Source: an uncultured Roseiflexaceae bacterium (GTDB lineage Bacteria; Chloroflexota; Chloroflexia; Chloroflexales; Roseiflexaceae). Taken from it: a DNA stretch of 11,988 nt. The notes beneath the pieces were generated by a model, which did no database searches, had not been told where the DNA came from, and was given only the letters and a program-made list of their open reading frames with translations. Location of the stretch: assembly GCA_903932805.1 (NCBI GenBank), contig CAIZHO010000192.1, forward strand, positions 1-11,988, given 5' to 3'. How positions within the stretch are numbered: position 1 is the first letter of the stretch; each line of letters begins with the position of its first letter. Of this stretch, positions 6,901 to 11,988 are shown piece by piece. The translations under genes were made by a program, and so were the position numbers.

Positions 6901-9900
6901 ACGAACCGCAGCAGCGAAGCGCTCGAGCTCCTCGATACCGCCGCAACGCATGCTCCCCAACGGGTCGATGTGCTCAGCACACGCAGTCGCGCACTCCAGC
7001 AGCATGGCTTGCTCGACCAGGCCGTCGCTGTTGCGCGGAACGCACTCAACATTGATAGCCAGTCGATCGACGCTCTGTTGGCCGCTGCATCAGCATTTCT
7101 GGGGGTCCAACGGCATCACGAAGCACGTGATTTGTATGCCCAGGCAGTCCAACTTGACCCCAATCAACCCGAAGTGCTGGCAGGACTTCGCGATGCAGCC
7201 TTGCTCGCCGATGATTTGTCGACGGCAGCAGATGCCGCGCAACGACTCGTTGCGTTGGCACCCAAATCTGCAGAGCACCATTTGCGCCTCGGTGAGGTAC
7301 TGATTGCAATCGGTGTCCCCGAAGCAGCAATTATTGAACTCCAGCAGGCACTCGATCTGGAGCGCCAAAACCCGACCACCAAAACCAGCTCGCGCCCGTT
7401 GCGTGGCACCGCCTATGCCCGTATGAGTGCCGCCTATGCCAAAAGCACACGCTGGTCTGAAGCACGCGAATGTGCGGAGCATGCGGTGCAGGCGGATGCG
7501 AACCTGCCCGAACACCACGCGCTGTTAGGGGATGCACTGCTCGGGCTCGGACAGCGCGTCGCGGCTGTTGCGAGTTATCGCAGTGCGGTTGCGTTGCGGC
7601 CCGATTATGCGCCATGGCAGTTTATCTTGGGACATCTGCTCTATCAGACCGGCGCAGATCGCGAAGCTGTCGGGGCACTCAAAAAAGCGGTCGCACTGAC
7701 TGACCGGCCAGATTACTTGCACGCATTGGGGTTGGCACATTTGGCATTGGGAGAAAGCAAACCTGCCATTGCAGCCATCGAACATGCCATCAAACAACGC
7801 CCTGAAGCGCACCATTGGCGCGCTGATTTGGCTGACGTACACGCACAGCGCGGGTGGTACAAAGAGGCCATCAACGAAATCGACCGCGCCCTCGACATCG
7901 CCGGTGATCACCCAGCCCTGTGGCGCAAACGGGCCGAATTGTTGTTGCGCAATAATCAGGTCGAGGACGCGTCGGCAGATATCATCGAAGCCCTGCGACG
8001 GGACGGCAACGATGTGAAGTCGTTGACATTGATGTCACAAATCATGCTCCAGAGTGAGAGTCTCGATCGTGCCCTCGAAGCTGCTGACCGCGCAGTGTCG
8101 GTCCACCCTGATGATGCCCAAGCTCGTCATCAGCTCGCCTCGGTGTTCACCACCTTGGGTCGCGATGGCGAGGCTATCCCCCATATGATCGCAGCACTGC
8201 GATTGCGTGATCAGCAGTACGAATGGTGGGTAGAACTCGCCGACAACTACGAGGCTGTCCACGATATCCCCAATGCAGCGCAATGTATGGCACGCGCAGT
8301 GGATCTGATCCCGAATGACGTCAATTTGGCCTATCGATTGGGTGTCTTGGCGTTCCAAGCGGGCGACTACGAAACAGCCGAAGCCGAGTTGCAGCGCGTG
8401 GTCACGGCATTGCCGACCTCGGCATCTGCAATTGCCTGTTTGGCCGATGTGGCACTCGCCCAAGGTCGGTTGGCCGATGCCTATAGTTTGGCGCGCCGTG
8501 CAGTCGACCTGCAAGCTCAGGTAAGCGAGCATTGGCGCGTGTTTGCGCGAGTGCTGCGTGGCCAAGGCGAGTACGAAAAAGCCCTTGCAGCGGCGCGCAA
8601 TGCATACGAGCTCGAACGTGATTATGCACCATCCGCCCTTATGTACGGGCTCTTGCTCCTCGATTTTGAGTTGGTCGATGATGCAGTCCCTGTCTTTACC
8701 GCTGCCGTCAACGCCGATCCGAGTCTGGCGGTCTATCACATGTGTTTGGGGATGGCGCTGCGGCAGCAGACCCCGCTCGCCAAAGACTTCGAGGCGTTTG
8801 TCAGTCAACCTGCAGACATCCATGTGAAACTCACTGCTGCACTGCAATCGTTCGACCGCGCGTTGACCATCGAAGGCGATAATCCGCGTTGCTTTTTTGA
8901 GCGCGGTATTGTCTTGCAGATGCTCGGGCGCCACCCAGAAGCAATCGCGACGTTCGATGCAGCAGCCTCGTTGCAGGGTGATGTCCACCCACGGCCGTTG
9001 AGTGGCGACGCCAATGATGCGAGTGCCCTCGACAAAAACGATCTGGCCGCACACATTCGGCAACGCCGTGCGCTTTCGTTGGCGCTGGTTGGCCGTGCCG
9101 CCGATGCCATGGTAGATATGCGCTATGTCTTGGCAGTTGCTCCGTTATCGATGCACGATCAGTACTTGTATGGTCGCGTGGCATTTTTGGCAGATGATTT
9201 GAACGAAGCGCTTGCTGCATTGGCAAACGCTGCTGCAAGCATGCCCGACTCTGCTGTGGTGCAGCAATGGTACGGTATGTTGTTGCTCAAACGTGGTGCA
9301 CTGCGTGAGGCGACACCGATCCTCGAGCGTGCCAATGACCTCGCCCCCGGCAATGGCTCTATTAATGCTGCATTACGTGATGCCTACATCGCCGAAAATC
9401 GCATCGATCGGGCTATCAGTGCCGCCCACCGAGCGTCACGGTTCGACAGCAGTAATCCCGATAATCACTATCAGCTCGCGAAACTCTATGTCGATACCCA
9501 TCGCTTGCGCGAAGCACGTACCGCCGTCATGGCGGCGATCGCTCTCAAAAACGACGTTGTCGCCTGGCATATGCTGCTGGGCGATATCTGCCAGCAGGTC
9601 GGGATGTTTGATAACGCCCGTAGTGCCTACCTGAGCGCCACTGCGCTTGATCCCGATGGTACCAAACCACTCTACGCACTATCTCATTTGCTGGTCTTGC
9701 AAGGCCGCATCAACGAAGCCATTACCAACCTCGAACAAGCACTCCTCCGTGATCCCCAAAATGCAAGCTGGCATTACGAACTCGGGCAACTCTACGAACA
9801 GCGTGGCGATCGCTCTGCGGCGCTCGAATCATATCGGCGTGCAGTTGAGTTTGGCGGCGACAAAGCCCAATACTATCGTGAATTGGCCAAACTCGAAGCC

Positions 9901-10665
9901 AAAATCGCCCCCAAAGAAGCCCCTGTGGCACCGGTGGCGGACGAAATCCAACGGTCTGTTCATCGCTTCCAAAACGAAGATGAAGTGTTTTTGGCAATGG
10001 GTGATGTCAACATGGCGCAAGGTCGGTATGACGCCGCCCTTGAGCAATTTACGCATGCATATGCGATCGCACCGACCAAGCCCGATGTGCTCTGGCGCTA
10101 TGGGAATGCGCTCTGGCATCTCGGATCTGCAGTCGAGGCGCGCCGTGTGTATGAATCGGCTATCAAATATGATCGGCGCTGCGTACAGGCCTATGTCGGT
10201 CTCGCCCGCATTGCGTTGGCAGATACGCAGTACCAGTCTGCCCTCGATCATTTGCGGATTGCCTGCGAATTAGAACCGCATGCCGTTATCCACAAAATCG
10301 AACTCATCGAGACTTTGATTGCGCTCAAAAAGCCCGAAGAATGCACTGCACTGTTGCCGCAGGTGCTCAAAACGCTGCCGGCGGATGTTGCAATCTTGCA
10401 ACGGTTTGCAGTCATTGCCATCGCCTTGGGTATTACCGCAGAAGCAATCAGTGCACTCGAACGGGCACTGAGCATCGATGAGAACAATGCTGATACCCAT
10501 TGCTTGTTGGGTCGTGCCTACAAACAAAGTGGGAACGGGCAGAAGGCGCAGATTTCGTTCCGACGCGCACTCAATCTGAACCCAGAGCTCAAGGAAGCCC
10601 AAAACGGCTTGAGTTTGCTCGGCCCGTTGTCTATTCTGCGGCGGCGCAAACCGCCCACGCTCTGA
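3937..10665 (+). CDS. Giant NACHT/STAND-type NTPase with about 50 TPR repeats
   Basis: The 2242-residue product has no signal peptide or clear membrane helix. Residues about 45-210 form a STAND/NACHT-like NTPase: Walker A GPPGAGKST (61-69), Walker B-like LVFCIDGLELL (134-144) and a sensor-1-like VLSCRSE (170-176) followed by LRPLTPKEI. A helical/winged-helix-like region to about 365 ends in SFRHPLIRSVV (346-356), as in NACHT proteins where FxH precedes the sensor region. From about 468 to 2225 lie roughly 50 TPR units by hand count, e.g. LGQIYVRQHNYPAALTAFDQAL and LGRVCLERGDPAKAQYYLEK. Irregular stretches break the array near 1142-1157, 1611-1632, 1680-1704 and 1985-2012, and a basic tail (LRRRKPPTL) ends it. 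STAND proteins are nucleotide-driven switches whose repeats sense a ligand or partner; TPRs bind proteins. The Walker B second acidic residue is altered (DGLEL rather than DGLDE). The gene starts 6 bases after the two-helix protein with a weak ribosome site. The ligand and output are unknown. Confidence 0.9.
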   Translation: MIDTTTWLKTYVQAVVAHAASTAVRGLPILSLTNEGNERGRANPVSLRQLLEQQPRVLVVGPPGAGKSTCLLQTVLHYADVHVSDGRATKSKQQTLLPIYVDMGRYRDSIEQTIADCYAIPMPPAWREFASMPLVFCIDGLELLPSAIQLTALSHIAALMSTMGPQARWVLSCRSEALPLFRPWFSSAEVRTLRPLTPKEIIATARSLCGEGLAQAIEQDDAVAALASRPRWFATLLELQRTGAYAGVAFRSRWMWEWLTATLTAVNVDPVPALALLVSLNQQFGEQSDTWALVDVVLRLRIGGQNTATLAQQLLGAPASEGDIIALRGLVAAGIIYFDYEQQALSFRHPLIRSVVRAKQWNMHAPTEWSVTQIASDEDALAIAVDMSENRAAVLRRLFELGMIRPAVKAVLNSGERERVEGLLQSAGVKTASMRIAVADILQQEGAIGHARTQLEGISGEQRQDVDVVRRIAELALSQGDWTAAVQAFELLCSLRPDDLAARTQLGVAYGKLGSLEAAAQSLQSLMTIYRRQSATVAHELGQIYVRQHNYPAALTAFDQALADVQDDPSLYRAKGAVLESLRRFDDANALLQGALGRLGDQPELLAALGRVCLERGDPAKAQYYLEKSIALAPNDAQSHAALGRVRTANGDHHGALTSLQRAVALEPNDETLYIALGNASAAVGHGEDAVSALRKAVAIAPKSITAQRHLAQQLQAHGASDEAVQIVRAALSQSGTDADLQSDLAGLLWQRGEYDAALATYRKAITLTPHQSTHMHTMAKALSDVGRFREAAEVYNKAIGIDADNVELLIDAIRVYEHLGQIEQGDALIQRALIHHGDDARLLRTAAGFAMRRGKLKRARSYIAKALWQNRHDDATWLQAAQLHIAERAWKPAIAAVRFIGDVMRFPHALEVLGQALAGAGKYDEAMATFEQALRQTPESASTLLAYSKSMAQNGRFDFAYEQARKAYLVNSNDIDIILQMARMGLETNRSSEALELLDTAATHAPQRVDVLSTRSRALQQHGLLDQAVAVARNALNIDSQSIDALLAAASAFLGVQRHHEARDLYAQAVQLDPNQPEVLAGLRDAALLADDLSTAADAAQRLVALAPKSAEHHLRLGEVLIAIGVPEAAIIELQQALDLERQNPTTKTSSRPLRGTAYARMSAAYAKSTRWSEARECAEHAVQADANLPEHHALLGDALLGLGQRVAAVASYRSAVALRPDYAPWQFILGHLLYQTGADREAVGALKKAVALTDRPDYLHALGLAHLALGESKPAIAAIEHAIKQRPEAHHWRADLADVHAQRGWYKEAINEIDRALDIAGDHPALWRKRAELLLRNNQVEDASADIIEALRRDGNDVKSLTLMSQIMLQSESLDRALEAADRAVSVHPDDAQARHQLASVFTTLGRDGEAIPHMIAALRLRDQQYEWWVELADNYEAVHDIPNAAQCMARAVDLIPNDVNLAYRLGVLAFQAGDYETAEAELQRVVTALPTSASAIACLADVALAQGRLADAYSLARRAVDLQAQVSEHWRVFARVLRGQGEYEKALAAARNAYELERDYAPSALMYGLLLLDFELVDDAVPVFTAAVNADPSLAVYHMCLGMALRQQTPLAKDFEAFVSQPADIHVKLTAALQSFDRALTIEGDNPRCFFERGIVLQMLGRHPEAIATFDAAASLQGDVHPRPLSGDANDASALDKNDLAAHIRQRRALSLALVGRAADAMVDMRYVLAVAPLSMHDQYLYGRVAFLADDLNEALAALANAAASMPDSAVVQQWYGMLLLKRGALREATPILERANDLAPGNGSINAALRDAYIAENRIDRAISAAHRASRFDSSNPDNHYQLAKLYVDTHRLREARTAVMAAIALKNDVVAWHMLLGDICQQVGMFDNARSAYLSATALDPDGTKPLYALSHLLVLQGRINEAITNLEQALLRDPQNASWHYELGQLYEQRGDRSAALESYRRAVEFGGDKAQYYRELAKLEAKIAPKEAPVAPVADEIQRSVHRFQNEDEVFLAMGDVNMAQGRYDAALEQFTHAYAIAPTKPDVLWRYGNALWHLGSAVEARRVYESAIKYDRRCVQAYVGLARIALADTQYQSALDHLRIACELEPHAVIHKIELIETLIALKKPEECTALLPQVLKTLPADVAILQRFAVIAIALGITAEAISALERALSIDENNADTHCLLGRAYKQSGNGQKAQISFRRALNLNPELKEAQNGLSLLGPLSILRRRKPPTL

Positions 10666-10680
10666 TACCCATAGACGGAC

Positions 10681-10686
10681 GAGGAG
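10681..10686 (+). promoter_or_regulatory. Ribosome binding site of the second TPR gene
   Basis: GAGGAG lies 8 bases before the ATG at 10695 and 5 bases before an in-frame GTG at 10692; either could be used, differing by one residue. It sits in the loop of a small possible CGAG/CTCG hairpin (10680-10691). Confidence 0.65.
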
Positions 10687-10694
10687 TCTCGGTG

Positions 10695-11988
10695 ATGGAA
10701 CGACGCAAGAGCGAGACAATCAACGCACACCCAGCAACTGCGCCACGTGCGCCAGTGGTCAGCGCTGTGCCGGCTCATGATCAGCACCTCCCCGACGCAC
10801 CCACCTTTGCTCAGGTCCGCCGTGCCTGCGAGCACGCCATTCGGGCCGGCGATCACAAAATCGCCTGGCGTGTTGCACAGGTCCTGATTCGCCGCTTCCC
10901 CGATGCGCTCGCACCAAGCATGTTGCTTGCTCGTGCATTGGTAGCAGGCAACCAACACGCGATGGCAGTCCAACACTATAAGTTCCTCATCAAGCGAAAT
11001 GTCACAGATGCATCTGCCTGGACCGGACTCGCAGACGTACTGACGGGCTGCGGCAGTAGTCACGCAGGGACCGTCGCTCTGCAACGTGCGTACTGTGTCG
11101 ACCCTCTCGATGCCGAGGGGAATCCGCGCGAGGGGATCACGCACATCCCCCACAGTCATGGAATTTTGTTGCTCAAGCGCGGGAATGCCGTTTTGGCCGC
11201 CACCGAACTCAGCAACGCACTCAAGACCGTGCCCCATCGTGCTGATATCCGCTGGTACGCTATCGATGCACTGCGCCGTGCAGGGAACCTCGACGAAGCG
11301 CGCAGATTACTGTCGCATCATGATTTTGACCCAGAGCCTGAGTTCCCTGTCTTGCTGTTGCGTGTCGCACTCAGTACTGCCCTCGATGTCATCCAAGTCA
11401 CCCGTGAACAGATCGTAGCGATGGATCCCGATGGGAGCTATACGCGTGCGTTTTTTGGAGCTGATTCTGTTCCCTTCCGCATCCCTGCAGTTCCTCGTGT
11501 GCGTTGGGATGCCGAACTTGCAAAGCTTCAGACGTATCTCGACGCTGATGAAGATGTTCAATTGCGTGCTGAGAGTGGAACCGAACTTTCGCAGCCGGCT
11601 GCGCCTGAACCTATCCTCCCCACAGCACCCACACCACACGTGCCCGTGTTGGCCGCCAATGATGGTCAGGTACACCTGATCATCGGCAATCGAACGGTGC
11701 TCCAACGCCGCTTTGGAGCAGACGGTTTTCGCCGTATCGAAGACCAGCTCACCGCAGTCTGTGCAGTATTGCGTACACAAGGGATGACCATCTGTCGTGG
11801 CTACATCGATGTAGCGCAGACGCTGACCGTGGGTGATATGCACTTTACTGCACCAGTACCCGTAGATCCGATGGCGGTGCGAGATTATATACGTCAGGTC
11901 GCGGCTCACTGTACCGCGGCGCAGGTCGAACTCGCAACTGTGGTCCTGATTGGTGGGGATGAGTGTATCCCCTTTCATCGCCTGAGTA
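10695..11988 (+). CDS. TPR protein with a C25/caspase-fold-like domain, cut by window end
   Basis: The frame is open from the ATG at 10695 to the window end without a stop, giving 431 visible residues. After a polar N-terminus (1-35), residues about 36-215 form TPR-like helical pairs, with TPR-like stretches such as ACEHAIRAGDHKIAWRVAQVL (44-64), HGILLLKRGNAVLAATELSNAL (155-176) and DALRRAGNLDEARRLL (191-206). A less regular part (215-290) and a proline-rich linker (300-318, PAAPEPILPTAPTPHVP) follow. A new alpha/beta domain starts near 325 with HLIIGNRTVLQRRF. Its last visible strand, VELATVVLIGGDECIPFHRL (411-430), resembles the hydrophobic strand plus GGDxxIPFxR motif I associate with gingipain-type (C25, clan CD) peptidase-like proteins. 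The catalytic His and Cys, if present, lie beyond the window, so peptidase activity is unproven. It follows the giant NTPase-TPR gene by 29 bases and is probably in the same operon. Confidence 0.8.
   Translation, partial: MERRKSETINAHPATAPRAPVVSAVPAHDQHLPDAPTFAQVRRACEHAIRAGDHKIAWRVAQVLIRRFPDALAPSMLLARALVAGNQHAMAVQHYKFLIKRNVTDASAWTGLADVLTGCGSSHAGTVALQRAYCVDPLDAEGNPREGITHIPHSHGILLLKRGNAVLAATELSNALKTVPHRADIRWYAIDALRRAGNLDEARRLLSHHDFDPEPEFPVLLLRVALSTALDVIQVTREQIVAMDPDGSYTRAFFGADSVPFRIPAVPRVRWDAELAKLQTYLDADEDVQLRAESGTELSQPAAPEPILPTAPTPHVPVLAANDGQVHLIIGNRTVLQRRFGADGFRRIEDQLTAVCAVLRTQGMTICRGYIDVAQTLTVGDMHFTAPVPVDPMAVRDYIRQVAAHCTAAQVELATVVLIGGDECIPFHRLS

Noticed and set aside
8035..9063. Minus-strand open frame of 342 codons inside the giant TPR gene
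   Set aside because: It is antisense to a regular TPR array and has no recognisable motif; it follows from codon bias in the real gene.
11307..11978. Minus-strand open frame of 223 codons near the window end
   Set aside because: It lies opposite the second TPR gene, whose plus-strand frame is open to the end with coherent TPR and alpha/beta content.

Overview
This window looks like a chromosomal segment of a Gram-negative-like or monoderm bacterium. The best guess is a Chloroflexota member (Chloroflexia-like). The reasons are the style of the RCC1 repeats, the giant STAND/TPR protein, a six-helix membrane domain carrying an LTGGID motif as in filamentous Chloroflexota sensor proteins, and a mid-to-high-50s GC content judged by eye. 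This taxonomic call is inference; no rRNA or tRNA gene is present to confirm it.

Left side (1-875): the 3' end of an RCC1-type beta-propeller protein runs rightward and converges on moaC (molybdenum cofactor biosynthesis), which runs leftward. Centre-left (876-1057): a compact divergent control region holds back-to-back sigma70-type promoters for moaC and mraZ. Three TGGGG repeats at exact 10-bp spacing follow the mraZ -10 box and match the known MraZ operator pattern. A small leader hairpin lies just before mraZ.

Right side (1058-11988): a tightly packed rightward gene string, probably one operon, with gaps of 2, 12, about 21 (or 3), 6 and 29 bases. It starts as a normal dcw (division/cell wall) cluster with mraZ and rsmH. 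It then departs from the usual ftsL-ftsI-mur order into four genes: a six-helix membrane protein with a histidine-rich linker and a degenerate sensor-like cytoplasmic part; a small two-helix membrane protein; a 2242-residue cytoplasmic protein with an N-terminal NACHT/STAND-type NTPase followed by about 50 TPR units; and a second TPR protein, cut by the window end, whose last visible segment resembles the start of a C25/caspase-fold (clan CD) peptidase-like domain.

The most interesting possibility is that these last four genes form a membrane-linked STAND-TPR sensor paired with a caspase-like partner. Through the MraZ operator it would be under the control of the cell-division regulator. The parts are visible in the sequence, but the system-level function is inference. 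All intergenic gaps are under 200 bases; no RNA genes, CRISPR arrays, insertion sequences or tandem DNA repeats were seen.
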